From Morella rubra (lineage: Eukaryota; Streptophyta; Magnoliopsida; Fagales; Myricaceae): a stretch of 64,000 nt of DNA. Location: the NCBI GenBank assembly GCA_003952965.2, contig CM025849.1, forward strand, positions 12,550,157 to 12,614,156. Direction: 5' to 3'. Under the pieces are notes generated by a model. It was not told the DNA's origin and did no database searches. It saw nothing but the letters and a program-made list of their open reading frames with translations. Of this stretch, positions 1 to 11,721 are shown piece by piece (the stretch's first letter is position 1; every line of letters starts with the position of its first letter). The position numbers were made by a program, and so were the translations under genes.

Positions 1-314
1 AACCGCACTGATTTGGACTAAAATGTTATTTTTAATATTGTTCTCCCAAATGTCAAAGATGAAGTACAACAGTTAATTATATGATGTATTAAACTTGGTA
101 ATTGAAGTATTTGCTTGGCCATTTCTTCGCATGATTTGTTATAGGGGCCGGCCAGATACAGAGAGCTTTGTCTTCAAATTTTATTTTTTTTGTGCGACGT
201 GGATTGGTTTGGAATCTTGTTCATTATTTCGATACATCGATTCTCGCCGGGGGTTCGTAACTCCTCTGCCCCCTTAGTCAACTTCTTCGGCGTGCCGATT
301 TTTTTTTCTGGTTT

Positions 315-345
<31 letters not shown>

Positions 346-721
346 TGTGGGTGCAAGTGATCAGATTGCGGGCCAGAGGTTTTTTGTTTTATTTGCAAGT
401 GGCATGCACGTAGGTAGAATTATCTTACCCCCCAAAAAAAAAAAAACAAAGAAAAAGGCATGCACGTTGAAGCTTTCTCATTTGCAATCCGGATCATTTA
501 GAAGACTGATCAAATCCTACGGACTTGTTAAGGAGCATTTTCTTCACAAGTTTTCTTATGAGCAAATCAAGTTAGATATTTACCAAGAGTTTAAATTAGG
601 TAATAATTATGGCTTCGTCTGTTTGATCATCAAAGATGACCTAATAAGTTCTTCATCCTGTATCGATCGTGCCTGAATAAAAAAGAAAGAAAAAAGAAAA
701 GAAACATTGTATTATGCCCCA
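1..721. other. AT-rich intergenic DNA, no gene seen
   Basis: I see no gene here. Open frames are short and made of homopolymer codons. The stretch includes a T13-G21 homopolymer junction, listed separately. Confidence 0.6.
312..345. repeat. Poly(T)13-poly(G)21 homopolymer tract
   Basis: Thirteen T residues are followed directly by twenty-one G residues. A pure G tract this long is rare in plant nuclear DNA and is also a typical site of sequencing or assembly error, so its exact length should not be trusted. Confidence 0.9.
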
Positions 722-1600
722 TATTATAGACAAAAATAAAATTGGACGTTATAACTTTTAATTTGTTTGATTACGCCTTAAAAGTTTTAAAAAGAACAAA
801 TCATTGCCCTCCATTTGATTTGGCTATTAAATCAGACATAAAGTGATGTGGAGTCACCGAAATACTCCTCAAAGTAAAAAAATGGTTAAGTACTCATCTT
901 GTCCTTAAGTTTTGGCCTATTTTAACAAATTGTCTTTCGATTTTCAAATTGATCATAGAGGTCTGAAGTTTATAATTGTTGCCAAATAAGTCATTCTCTT
1001 GAAATTTCATTCTCAAAGTTAATGGTTCACACCTCAGCTCCAATCATAAATTTGACATGTTTCACTTAAAACTAAAATCATGTGATTAATAATTTTTTAA
1101 TTTTTTTTATTTTAAAAAAAAAAAACTACAAAAAAAAATTAAGAAAATTAGAAATCACATGATTTTAGTTTTAGGTGACACATGTCAATTTATTATTAGA
1201 ATTGGCGCATGAATAGTTAACTTTATAGATAGAAATTTAACGAAAATGACTTGTTTGATAAAAATTGCAAACTCAAAGACCTTTATGATCAATTTAAAAA
1301 TCAAATAATGATTTATTTAAATGGGTAAAAACCTAGGAAAGAAATAGGTACATAACCCAAAAAATAAAAAATAAAATAGAATTTTATATACTTTATTTTA
1401 AAAATATTAATTTTATTTATTTATCATTTTGCCTTTTAAAATTTTTCAATATTTTTAATAATTTGGTCTTAAAGGGACATTTCGGTTATTTTTTGTACAA
1501 ATTGAAATGAGGGTGATGATTGATGTATTTTAAAACTTATGGACCGGATGTAATTAGACATATTAAAATTTGTGAGATACAATTTGATTTTTACTCATAA
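722..1600. mobile_element. MITE carrying a second MITE inside it (outer element)
   Basis: The stretch at about 725-870 and the reverse complement of about 1460-1600 share a diverged terminal inverted repeat (for example AATTTGT...ATTACG...AAGTTTTAAAA, then CCCTC..ATTTGATTTG). This marks a non-coding inverted-repeat transposon. Related sequence recurs at about 20420-20640 and 32040-32360, so it is a dispersed family. No coding capacity is visible. The boundaries are approximate because the repeat arms are diverged. Confidence 0.5.
884..1358. mobile_element. Foldback MITE, probably Mutator-type, nested in the outer MITE
   Basis: Nearly the whole element is an inverted repeat. The left arm, about 884-1110, contains TTTCAAATTGATCATAGAGG and AAAACTAAAATCATGTGAT. 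Both recur inverted at about 1140-1350, around a short A-rich centre. The ends are GGTTAAGTACTCATC and, inverted, GGGTTATGTACCTATTTC. The same family occurs at 32539-33193, where a 9-bp target duplication supports a Mutator-like origin. Here the flanks are A-rich and give no clean duplication. Confidence 0.7.
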
Positions 1601-2014
1601 TGTTGATGAGCATGATCAGCCAAGTCTGCCCCAAGCAAAACACTAAGAAACTTGTGGACTGAAAGAAATCTACTCCTAGCAGGTCTCGCCCCAAAAGGGC
1701 CCCAGGATTCTAAGAAGGTCTGGAAAGGCCTCAGCCCAGAGGGTCGTGGCTTGCCCACCGAGGAAGGCCTTGGCCTGTCTGACGTCTCTTCTCGAAATTC
1801 ACCCAAACGCTTAAAAGCCATAGTAAAATGCCCTCTTTTTTTTTTTCCTCCACAAAGGGAGAGCCGCCTTGAACATAGATTTTTCTGCCATGTTAAGCCT
1901 TATTAACCTGCAAAAGTTACGTGCATCGTAAGCTTCACGCGCAACAAGAAAAGACACGACATTGATCACTACGCTCCTATATATAATAACCCCAATACTC
2001 AAATCTCAAACATG
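1601..2014. other. Intergenic DNA, no gene seen
   Basis: The stretch is less AT-rich than its surroundings at about 1610-1800. It holds short open frames on both strands that have no recognisable domain, start context or splice structure. I see no RNA gene. Confidence 0.4.
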
Positions 2015-2410
2015 GAAACTACTTTTTAGGTTAATTTTGTACCATACTAACTTAAGCATCAAAGGCTTATCTCACGGAAAGCTACATTTAATTTGCTTTT
2101 CTTACAGGTCTAATTCCTTTTGAAGTTAAAAGAAGGCTTGGTCGCGATCTATCACTATCTGTTAACCGAACCAAAAATTCAGCACCATCAAATATGATGA
2201 TGTGTCTAAAAAAGAACAGATCATGTTAAATCACGACTATAGATCTACGAAATTAAAGTAGAGTTAAGGTTGAAACTACTTTTTAGGTTAATTTTGTACC
2301 ATACTAACTTAAGCATCAAAGGCTTATCTAAGCTACATTTAATTTGCTTTTCTTACAAAAAGTTAAAAGAAGTGCACCGATTCAGCACCATCAAATATGA
2401 TGATGTGTCT
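2015..2410. repeat. Local tandem duplication with internal deletions
   Basis: 2015-2207 is repeated at 2272-2410. Both copies begin GAAACTACTTTTTAGGTTAA and end CAAATATGATGATGTGTCT. The second copy has lost several blocks totalling about 54 bp. No gene is involved. Confidence 0.85.
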
Positions 2411-5118
2411 ATCATGGACTATAGCTTGGCTAGTTAGTCGTTATCTTTACTAAAGAGATTTAAATAACGTATTGACCCACTTATCTTTAATTCCCATGTC
2501 TCTGTCTCCTTGCGAATTCTGCGCCTTTGTTTTATGCGCGAGTCACGTCCGCGGCTGAATAGTTTAATTAGATTTATCACAGTGCAGAAGCTCTGTTGTG
2601 GGCTTTCCTTTTAAAAAAGCTTTCCTTTTGAAAAAAATTGAAGGTCGATCGGGTTTTGGCTCCCATTGCCAACACAAACAGCGCCACCAATGCCGTCTGC
2701 AGTCAACTTCATCAAGCCGGCTAAATACCAGCTGCCCCTACCGCAAGCACCTACTTCGTTTTCTCTCTTCTCCTCCTCTGCTCTTCTCTTTCTCCACGTA
2801 AAATGGTGAAGGACCACAGATTGAAAATAGAGAAACAAAGCCATGATTACTCTATTGCACCTAATTCACCTTTCATGCAAATCAACACCGTCGTTTAATT
2901 AACTTTAAAGGGTTGGATTACTGAATAAGGCTTGAGTCTTGATATCATATGTTCCTTTTAAGTTCTAAATTCAAAACCTTATAGGTGTTAGGAACTTTTT
3001 AAGGACCACACTCAAAAGCCTTTAACTTGCTAGTTATTTAATTTGTGTGGAATAAGAATTACACAAACCTCGAAATTAATCGATATACGTGAAATCTAGT
3101 CCAAATATCCTGTTAGAAAAAAATAATAGTTTAATTGTTAAGTTAGGATGGTGTCAAGAATTGTCTATTGAGTTTTAATTACATCATTAAGAAAAAAGAA
3201 ATTTAAAAAATTCAAAATAAATATAAACACACCAAAAAAAAAGGGTCAAAAACTCATTAAAAAACCTAAACAATAGCCATTTTGTTTGACAGATTTTTGT
3301 GGTTGCTGGGCCATGACCTCCAATCCCCTTGCCTGCTGATATATGACTTCACCGTGCATATGGAACACATCAGGCCGGCTGGCTAGCTAGCTAGCTCATC
3401 ATCTATGCGTGTGTTCCCTCTTGTATATCCTACCAAATTTGTCACCCACCACATGATCCGAAGTCTTCGTTTCCGCCATTGATGTTAATACGATACCTAA
3501 ACTCCGCATAGCTTATATTATACTATAATCTGCCATTTTTCTTGGTCCGGCTGATAAAGTGGAGTTCCCATGAGAGAGAGGAAAGTTTGTAAAGGAATTG
3601 CACCAATCTCAAAGGTGGCGTTGATGAGCTCTTACATATATTATCTACTTTAAAATCAAAGGCCGCCCAACCACTTGCATTATATAATTAATTCCGTTAT
3701 TTTGAAATAATAGAATATTCTCTTTGGAATTGAGTACCGCATGTTACTGGAAATCATTAAGAAATGGAGTTAATGTCGAGAGGGCCCATCTCCACTCCAA
3801 GGGACAACATAAACTTTTCGCTGTTGAATAGTCGCTGTTGCTACGCTATTGACTAATGCCGTCCAGGCAACCTTTTAATTTGAAGGTGGAAAAGATATCA
3901 AATCGGAAGGAGTTGATCTTGCACGTTGCTGCCTTATTTCACCATCCGGGTTTTTGCCCATAAAGTTGTGCTATTGTCCTTGGGTTCATTTTGTAAAAAG
4001 ATTTTTGTTGGTACGAAAACTTGGCTTAAAAAAAAATCACAAACTCGGCTCATAATTTTTTTTTACTATAATATTTATTTAAATAACTTTTTTATTAAAT
4101 CTTATAAAATATTTTTACTTTTTTCACAAACCTCGACACTTTTAAAATTTTTAACTCTCAAAATTTTTTACCCCGATACCTTGATAACCCAACATCACTT
4201 AATTCTCTTTTCTGTCGTAAAAGTAAACAGTAACGTACAGACAAACCGCATTCCTCTGTGTTATCGAGTTCCCGAGTAAGGATCTCATCCTTATTTAGAC
4301 GCAAATTATATAATTCTCTTTTTACTGATTTTTGAGAAACTCCCAAGGGCATCTAAAATCTGGCCGAAAATGGAAAATATATTTAAGCATGAAATGGACT
4401 AGACACAAGGAACAGCTATCAGTAATGTCTTTTATTATCCTATTTTTCCTCTCCACAATAATTGTTAATGTATTTTATTCAGATGAACACCAAACCGCAA
4501 AACCCAACTCCACCCATATCATTCCACTGAACATGTTCATCTGGGGAAAGTCTTAACCTCCATTACTAGGGTAAACCTAACTAGCAGCAGTGCCAGTGAG
4601 TAAATAGCTGACAGTTACTTTCTCTTTCCTACCACCATTAAACCTACCATCTTTAACCCGTTTCACTGAATTCGCTTTGTTTTAAGTTACTTCTTTACCT
4701 TTTCTTGGATTTTCTTAGGCAGTTTCCTTTTAAGTTTTAAGTTTCGCAACGGGAGAGAAAATAAGAGATTCATTCATCCTGGTTTCACAATCAAGGCCAG
4801 GTCAGTTCTCTAGTAGCCGGTTCCTTCATATTCAATCTAGTTCCAACTTTGACTTTGTTCTGATGATTTTTTTTTTTGTGTGTTTTATTTTTGTTTTCAA
4901 TAATTTAATGCATAAAGATATCTAAGAGCCTATCAATACCTGAAGCTGTCATCAAGTTCAAACCAGCTGGTGCTTTGCGAGATTCGTGCCCAATATTTGT
5001 CTGTTCTTCTTACTTGCATTGAAATCCTTTCAGAACCCTAAAAGGGTACCTCAGATTTGCTTCCTGCTCTGGAATTACACATCTGGGTGTCTCTCTTGGA
5101 GCGTACATGATCCAAAAG
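2411..5118. other. Intergenic DNA and upstream region of the receptor kinase
   Basis: No protein domain or structured RNA is recognisable. The last few hundred bases (from about 4700) are T/C-rich and probably hold the promoter and leader of the downstream receptor kinase. I could not identify a convincing TATA box. Confidence 0.4.
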
Positions 5119-5279
5119 GTGCCAACTTTTCTCTTCCTTATTCGGTTTTCTTCATAGGTTTTTTATTTTTTTTTTTGATTTGAATTGTGTTTGCGGGTTC
5201 TTGTATTGGCCCTCCTCTATAAGGACTCCGGATTTGATTTGCAACTAGCTTAACGAAAATCCATCTCTTTCTTTTTCAG
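5119..5279 (+). other. Probable intron in the 5' leader of the HERK1-like gene
   Basis: A donor (CCAAAAG|GTGCCAAC) and a strong acceptor with a T-rich tract (CTTTCTTTTTCAG|TAAATC) enclose 161 T-rich bases. They end 18 bases before the first ATG of the kinase CDS. Leader introns are common in plant receptor kinases. This is inferred from splice signals alone; transcript reads would decide it. Confidence 0.45.
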
Positions 5280-5297
5280 TAAATCTCCAGTTTTAGG

Positions 5298-7808
5298 ATG
5301 ATGGGATGTGGAAAACCTGAGTTGTTAATATGGGTCCTATCAATTCTGTACTTGGCATGGTTTTCTAGTGGGTTTAATCCTGTAGACAATTACCGTATAG
5401 CCTGTGGATCATCCGCCAATGCTTCAGTAGGTAGCCTTGTATTTATTGCCGATGACTTGGCTTCAAATTTTCTATCAACCCCTCAAGATATTCTTGCCAA
5501 AGCCCCTTTGAAATCAATCTCTTCCTCCGAATATTCATCACTGTATCAGACAGCAAGAGTCTTCACTGGATCCTCAAAGTACACGTTCTCAATCAGTCAG
5601 ATTGGGAGACACTGGATCCGCCTCTATTTCTACCCGTTCGTATATAATAGTTACAATATGAGTGAGGCAACTTTTGCTGTTTCGACTCAAGACCACGTCC
5701 TTCTGAACGATTTCAGTGTTAAAAACTCTTTTGTGTCGAAAGAATTTTCCTTAAATGTGACATCAAACAACCTAGTAATCACCTTCACCCCTTTCAACAA
5801 TTCAATCGCATTCTTAAATGCCATTGAAGTGGTTTCTCTCCCTGACGGGCTCATTACCGATGATGCCACCACTGTTAATCCATCAGGAAGGTTCCTGGGG
5901 TTGTTACCTGTGGCACTTGAGACGGTTTGGAGGGTGAACATGGGTGGACCAAAGGTCACATTTGATAATGATACGCTTTGGAGAACTTGGATTCCTGATC
6001 ACAGTTTTCTATTACAGCAGAGTTCTGTCGTTGATTACTCAAACACTGCTGCTGTTAACTATGTTCAAGGTGGGGCAACTGTGGATATTGCTCCTGTCAG
6101 TGTCTATGGTACTGCCACTGGGATGAACTCATCAGGTAACCCTGACGTCAATTTCAATGTGACCTGGGAGTTCAATGTTGATCCGGGATTTCAGTACCTT
6201 GTTCGGTTTCACTTTTGTGATATTGTGAGTACTAGCCTTAATCAGCTCTACTTCGATGTCTACATTGATTCCTGGATTGTTGTTAAGGATCTTGATCTGA
6301 GTACGTACTTGGTGAACGTCTTGGCTGCTGCATATTATATGGATTTTGTTACGGTTTTGGCTGTTAGCAATAAGCTTCATGTTAGTATTGGTCCATCTAC
6401 TTTACCTGGTGCTTACCCTAATGCCATCCTAAATGGGCTTGAGATCATGAAAATGAATAATTCTATGGGCAGTCTGAGTGCAGCAGCCTCTGTGATGATT
6501 CCTTCTGATTCAAGTTCAAAGAAAAATGTTGGGGTGATGGTGGGCATAGGTATTGGGGCCTTCATTGCAGTGATATTCGCTGTACTTCTCTTCCTGTTGT
6601 GCAGAAGAAGAAGAAAACTGGCACTTCAAGGACACACGAAGACATGGGTTCCGTTATCCATCACTGGAGGAAATTCTCATTCCGTGGGAAGTAAATACTC
6701 TAATGGAACTACTATTAGTGCCGTTTCAAACCTTGGCTATCGCATTCCTTTTCTGGCAGTTCAAGAGGCTACAAACAACTTTGACGAGAGTTGGGTTATT
6801 GGGATTGGTGGTTTTGGGAAAGTGTACAAGGGTGTTCTAAATGAGGATACAAAAGTGGCAGTTAAGAGAGGAAATCCTCGGTCCCAGCAGGGACTTGCAG
6901 AGTTTCAAACTGAAATCGAGATGCTATCTCAGTTCCGCCATCGCCATCTTGTCTCATTGATTGGGTACTGTGATGAAAAGAATGAGATGATCTTGATTTA
7001 TGAATATATGGAGAACGGGACCCTCAAGAGTCATCTTTACGGCTCAGGTCTTCCCAGCATGAGTTGGAAGCAGAGGCTTGAAATATGTATTGGATCAGCG
7101 AGAGGACTCCATTACCTTCACACGGGATATGCAAAAGCGGTTATTCATCGTGATGTAAAGTCTGCTAATATCTTGCTTGATGAGAATCTCATGGCCAAAG
7201 TTGCTGATTTTGGGCTCTCGAAGACGGGGCCTGAAATTGATCAGACCCATGTCAGTACAGCAGTGAAAGGAAGTTTTGGGTATCTTGATCCGGAATATTT
7301 CAGAAGGCAACAACTGACAGAAAAGTCGGATGTGTATTCATTTGGTGTGGTTTTATTTGAAGTTCTTTGTGCAAGACCTGTTATAGATCCATCCCTTCCA
7401 AGGGAAATGGTGAACTTAGCTGAATGGGCAATGAAATGGCAAAAGAAAGGGCAGTTGGAACAAATAATAGACTCTACTCTTGCAGGGAAAATTAGGCCAG
7501 ATTCTCTGAGGAAGTTTGGAGAGACTGCTGAGAAATGCTTGGCTGACTATGGTGTTGACAGGCCATCTATGGGAGATGTACTGTGGAATCTAGAATATGC
7601 TCTTCAACTTCAAGAGGCAGTTATCGATGTTGAGCCTGAAGAAAACAGTACTAATATGATTGGTGAACTCTCTCCACAAGTGAACAATTTCGGCAACGAC
7701 ACTCCTAGTGTTTCTGCTACACAGTTTGAAGCGGGACCTGTGGATGATCTTTCAGGTGTTTCCATGAGTAGGGTGTTCTCGCAGCTGGTGAAGTCTGAGG
7801 GTAGGTAA
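5298..7808 (+). CDS. HERK1: HERK1-like CrRLK1L receptor kinase (malectin-like ectodomain)
   Basis: An 836-residue single-exon receptor kinase of the plasma membrane. Family members sense cell-wall state and RALF-type peptides and control cell elongation and reproduction. Residues 1-25 are a signal peptide. About 27-385 form the tandem malectin-like ectodomain, with NPVDNYRIACGSS at its start, many N-glycosylation sequons, and the family-typical FHFCDIVSTSLNQLYF and LNGLEIMKMNN. About 411-434 is the membrane span, followed by RRRRK. The kinase domain covers about 497-770: glycine loop GIGGFGKVYKG, lysine in AVKRGN (523), HRDVKSAN with Asp619, and DFG at 637-639. All catalytic residues are present, so it should be active. 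The C-terminal tail ends SQLVKSEGR, as I recall it for HERK1 rather than THESEUS1 or FERONIA. Length and the intronless CDS fit the family. I chose the first of two adjacent ATGs. AATAAA at 8101 may serve as a polyadenylation signal. Confidence 0.95.
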   Translation: MMGCGKPELLIWVLSILYLAWFSSGFNPVDNYRIACGSSANASVGSLVFIADDLASNFLSTPQDILAKAPLKSISSSEYSSLYQTARVFTGSSKYTFSISQIGRHWIRLYFYPFVYNSYNMSEATFAVSTQDHVLLNDFSVKNSFVSKEFSLNVTSNNLVITFTPFNNSIAFLNAIEVVSLPDGLITDDATTVNPSGRFLGLLPVALETVWRVNMGGPKVTFDNDTLWRTWIPDHSFLLQQSSVVDYSNTAAVNYVQGGATVDIAPVSVYGTATGMNSSGNPDVNFNVTWEFNVDPGFQYLVRFHFCDIVSTSLNQLYFDVYIDSWIVVKDLDLSTYLVNVLAAAYYMDFVTVLAVSNKLHVSIGPSTLPGAYPNAILNGLEIMKMNNSMGSLSAAASVMIPSDSSSKKNVGVMVGIGIGAFIAVIFAVLLFLLCRRRRKLALQGHTKTWVPLSITGGNSHSVGSKYSNGTTISAVSNLGYRIPFLAVQEATNNFDESWVIGIGGFGKVYKGVLNEDTKVAVKRGNPRSQQGLAEFQTEIEMLSQFRHRHLVSLIGYCDEKNEMILIYEYMENGTLKSHLYGSGLPSMSWKQRLEICIGSARGLHYLHTGYAKAVIHRDVKSANILLDENLMAKVADFGLSKTGPEIDQTHVSTAVKGSFGYLDPEYFRRQQLTEKSDVYSFGVVLFEVLCARPVIDPSLPREMVNLAEWAMKWQKKGQLEQIIDSTLAGKIRPDSLRKFGETAEKCLADYGVDRPSMGDVLWNLEYALQLQEAVIDVEPEENSTNMIGELSPQVNNFGNDTPSVSATQFEAGPVDDLSGVSMSRVFSQLVKSEGR

Positions 7809-9278
7809 CCGATCCGAGATTGTATACTCTTTTTTTGTTTCAGCTACTTTCTGATAAGACTTCTGTGCTCTTTTCCTCTGAGCAATCACTGTTCATTATA
7901 TCACAGTAGATAGGGCATTCTCTTGATTCTGTCATCCATAAAATGACTAGAATCGTCAAAACTTGTTTGCTTTTCTGGTAAGATTATGTGAGTATCTCCT
8001 TGTGCAATACGTGGCTTCTTTGATTGGTAACTGGAAGGAAGAACTCTGCTTCCATTCCCTGCTTAAGGTCTTTATAGGGGTATCTTCTGTGGAGTTCTGC
8101 AATAAAAAAATTACTGAAAGCAATGAGAGTTCGACTTTGTACAGAAGGGCTGGTGGTTCAAGTGGGTTTTAGCAGTTTACGAGGGTGTTCTCACAGCAGT
8201 GCTCGCGTTTCTTGTCTCTTTTGGATTTGTTGGTCCATATAAGAAGTAACATGATAGTGAACAACATTCAGTATTGGTACTGATAGTGCGTTTGTGGTGA
8301 GTGATTGGGAATGTTATCATACTTTTAACTGCTGTTGTGATCTATGTTAAATCTTATCTCCGGATTTCTTACATGTGGCTAGAAATTTACATCAAGTCTT
8401 CATGTTTATGTTTCTTTTTGTTGTCTTAATGCTTTGCTGATACCTAGGGTAAATTTTAATTTTGGGGTCTAAATTACTAGTTTCTTCTTATTTTGTACTC
8501 GAATGATCAAAATTCATAATTTTGCGCCCTTTAATAAGATCATACCAAAGAAATCAGCAAAAACTGAGTTACCTGGCACAATCTTGACTGTCAAAAAGCG
8601 AAATTTGTACTTCATGCATCACGGTTTGGCATAAAATTCCTCCTCCATTGAATGTGTGAGAGGGCCATTGTTCATCGTAAATGCTTTAACCAGTTTCTTC
8701 TCACAACTGTGAGTAGGACCCAACCCTGTAAACGGACCTCTGGTTCACAATGAATGAGTTTTATTGAAAGCATAATGAAATTTAAACTGAAAATGAACCG
8801 TGGAATGCATAGAATCAGCGTGGCCCAGGTTATCCAATCACGAGAGGATCATTTTAAACTCTTGTCGCTTGCGTCAACCAGGGGAGGAAATGGGAGAAAA
8901 CACGCCTTCGCATAGTGGTCGCTCTGCTCGGATGATGGGCAGAGAGAGTCGCCGTGGCGGATTGGTTGATCTCTTTTTAGTGGAAGACTTTTATTGCCGA
9001 GTGGATAGAAATAACTCTTCACGCACAATCTGGCCTTAACATCAGCATGGAACATTCTTGTGATTTGCTGCTCCGTACTGCTTGGCGAGTAAAGCAAGTA
9101 AGCAACTTTATTTTGAACACAAACCAACTTAGCAAGAAAAAAAAAAGAAAAAAAAAAAAGAAAAGGCATCAGCAAAAAGTAAGTGTCCAAGTAATCCAAG
9201 TCCACTTGAGAAGCCCCTCGAAGTGTCTACGTAGAATAAATTTGGATGTGCCGGGGCAAAAATGATCATCTTCTTATT
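7809..9278. other. 3' region of the receptor kinase and intergenic DNA
   Basis: The first few hundred bases are probably 3' UTR of the kinase gene. Beyond that I see only short frames without domains and an A-rich tract at about 9135-9165. Confidence 0.4.
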
Positions 9279-9464
9279 GGGGCGTTTATTTACCGAAATT
9301 TTAGAAAATATTTTTAAAATTTTAGAAATTAATGTTGAAGTTTATTAGGGTTTATGAAAAGTATGAAGTGTATGTGTAAAAGTTTGAAGTTTATTGGGGT
9401 TTGTAAAATGTGTTGGTGTGGTGGAAATTTTGGGCCCCCAAAAAATTGGGAAAACAAACGCCCC
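9279..9464. mobile_element. Small MITE with GGGGCGTTTATTT termini
   Basis: The ends GGGGCGTTTATTT and AAACAAACGCCCC are inverted copies of each other. The interior repeats a short GAAGTTTATTGGGGTTTGTAAAA-like phrase. The same sequence in reverse appears at about 35470-35640, and degenerate relatives occur near 51395 and 52930, so it is a dispersed family. No clean target duplication is visible. Confidence 0.6.
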
Positions 9465-9904
9465 CTATGTCTTAATTTGGGCGAGCCAAAAGGAGCAGTA
9501 TTGTGTTGAAACAAGTGGTTCGTATTCTTTGCTGGAAGTATGAAAAGGTAGAATATAATCTTTTACTTTCATTCATGTGTGTTTGAACAAAAAATACCTA
9601 CGAAAGAGAATATAGTTTTTTTTTTGTAGGGGAGAGACTTCTAGTCTAGCTTTAAAATTTTGTGAGTGGTTATAATGAAAAACACAAACCCCTTTGCATA
9701 GACAAGACCAGAGACTCTTACTTATTATTTTTACAACCTTTGGACTACCCTCATTATTCTATCAATAAAAGAATAACGAGAGTTAACCACCTTATTTTTA
9801 AAAATAATTACCTATCATCAATAGATGAAGTGAACTACCTTAAAAAAGATCAATGGTTTTTTAAGAAAAAACAATAGTTGAGAAAACCAACAGTCCTTTC
9901 AACA

Positions 9905-10330
9905 TTAGAATGAATGACCAAATCTTCGGAACAAAATGTATTGGAGAGGATTGGTCCACTGAGGTAATTAACATTTAGTTTGTGCGAGACGAAAAAGTTT
10001 TGCTAGGGCGGGCAATTCCCCGCATTACGGTAGTCGGTAGACGGTAAATTGGTACTTTCCATGTTCCGTAAATTTATTTGTTATCCTATTTAAAAACAGT
10101 GAAATTTGAACCCCACGCACCCGTAAAAGTAGACACACTGTTGAACCAAGTAAATCTTCGTGTCAATTTTCTTAATTCTCTCTCTTTTTTTTTTTTATTG
10201 TTTATCAACAACATATTGGCCGGAAGAGAAGCATGTTTTCATCTAAACACCATTCCAGATGGGAGTATTGCACCTGTCTAGTCCGATAGTGGATATAATA
10301 TCTACTCTATTTTCATCGAACAACTTAACA
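9905..10330. repeat. Segmental duplication, copy A (left part)
   Basis: This stretch aligns collinearly with 19370-19855. Shared phrases include TTAGAATGAATGACC, GAGAGGATTG, TTTATCAACAACAT.TTGGCC, AGAAGCATG and TTCATCGAACAACTTA. Both copies lie about 1.5-1.7 kb upstream of a U5 snRNA gene, showing that a larger U5-bearing segment was duplicated. Confidence 0.75.
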
Positions 10331-10776
10331 CATTGACTAAAGAGTAAAGACAGATGCCCTCCTCTCTTGTAACCGAGATCATTCTACGGTGGGACTATTG
10401 GGTATAAATGAGATCCAAATGTGCATATCTAATTTCTATTTGAACTTGCTAGCTCATCAAAAAAAGAAATTCTATTTGAATATTTTATCTCCTAGTGGAT
10501 GTTAAATAATAGTTATCAGTGCTTTTTGGTCTTACATTTTCTTTTTAATTTTGAAAAACTTATCCTTGCTTTTTTCAAATTGTCAATGTACACTCAAAAC
10601 TACTAACCTTGATATACTACATCTTTATACTACCAATATGTTTAAAATTTTTATAATAGGTTAAAATTTAACTATTAAAATTAACGAAAATAAGTTAGTG
10701 GATCCAATTAAAATTGGCAGTTTGGCAGTTTATAGACGAAATGTGCTACAATTGACTTAGTGGATCCAACCCCCTT

Positions 10777-11262
10777 AAAGGGGAAGCTTTAGCGGCGAAG
10801 TTGGCTGTGTCAGTTGCTTAGGAGCTTAACTTAGATCATGTCATCTTGGAAGGAGACGCTCAAGTCCTCATTGCCCAACTATCTAATTCGAATGATCTGG
10901 CAGATTGGATTATTGAGGAAGCGATGCAGTACATCAGGAGCCGTGTGCAATATCACCCCAATTGGTACTACCAGTGGACGCCTAGAGAAGCTAACACTCT
11001 TTGGTCGGCTGGGGTTTGTGGGAGAATGTTTTCGGGTGTATTGCTTTGTCTAACATTCCGATGTGTGGCTTGGGAGGCTGTTTTATCTAGGATTTGTTGT
11101 GGCGTTGAATTTAACTCATACAGATATTGAGTCAGGTCTGTCTGAACTCGATGCATGTGAATAGATACTTAGATTTTCCTTAGCACCTGAAAAAGATATT
11201 GTCTCTTGTGACTTTACTCTATAAAATTTCGATTGCTAAGAAAAAAAGAAAAAAAAAATTGT
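10777..11262 (+). mobile_element. 5'-truncated LINE with RNase H fragment
   Basis: The frame containing LEGDAQVLIAQL and WTPREANTLW, preceded by KGEALAAKLA, is the RNase H-like domain found at the C-terminus of plant LINE polyproteins. One in-frame stop interrupts it at about 10819. It ends in an A-rich tail at about 11241-11262. The 3' part (GTCAGGTC.GTCTGA.CTCG.TGCA) is also found at 32740-32880, so both come from the same LINE family. It is a dead fragment. Confidence 0.7.
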
Positions 11263-11508
11263 AGTGTGCGATGCACATTGGAAAATATAAATATCATGTC
11301 TTTCAAATAAAATAATGGTTTTTAATATGTGAGAAATATTTTCCGATAGTTTATAATTACCCCCATTTTGAACATTTTATGATTTGATATAGCGGCGATG
11401 CCTGGGATTACTTTCCAAAAAGGAACACGTTTCTGATTCAATGATTTGGCTCTCCTCACTCCTCAGTCCTCAGGACTCAAAAAAAGAGTGGTTTGAACTT
11501 GGTGCGAC

Positions 11509-11561
11509 AATCCCACACGGGACACATGCGAGAAAGCACTCGAAGAGAGCTAGCACAAAAT
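11509..11561 (+). promoter_or_regulatory. U5-A snRNA promoter (USE and degraded TATA)
   Basis: The upstream sequence element AATCCCACACGG (11509-11520) matches the plant snRNA USE RTCCCACATCG. Exactly 33 bases later, the TATA position holds CACAAAAT (11554-11561), 37 bases before the RNA start. The 33-base spacing is that of RNA polymerase II snRNA genes. The TATA is poor compared with copies C and D. Confidence 0.8.
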
Positions 11562-11590
11562 GCAGATTCCAGCCTACAAACGAGCCACGG

Positions 11591-11714
11591 AGCCGTGCGG
11601 TGAGCACAGAGCGAACTATTCTTTCGCCTTTTACTAAAGAATACCGTGTGCTCGCCGCACACAGCGGCATACGCCAATTTTTGTTGGGGTTTCTCCCAGT
11701 GCGGGGAAGCTCCT
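11591..11714 (+). ncRNA. U5: U5 spliceosomal snRNA, copy A
   Basis: U5 is the core RNA of the U5 snRNP and aligns exons during splicing. The start AGCCGTGCGG is followed by a stem arm GCGGTGAGCAC that pairs with GTGTGCTCGCCGC. The invariant loop CGCCTTTTACT (11625-11635) is closed by ATTCTTT/AAAGAAT. The Sm site AATTTTTG is at 11676-11683 and precedes a 3' stem-loop GGGGTTTCTCCC...GGGGAAGCTCC. The length of about 124 nt is normal for plant U5. All functional elements are intact. The exact 3' end is estimated from the terminal hairpin. Confidence 0.93.
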
Positions 11715-11721
11715 AAAGAAA

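Noticed and set aside
11441..11716. Protein frames of 91 and 83 residues over U5-A (and similar frames over U5-B, C and D)
   Set aside because: They are chance frames across a conserved structured RNA and its promoter; conservation follows RNA elements, not codons.
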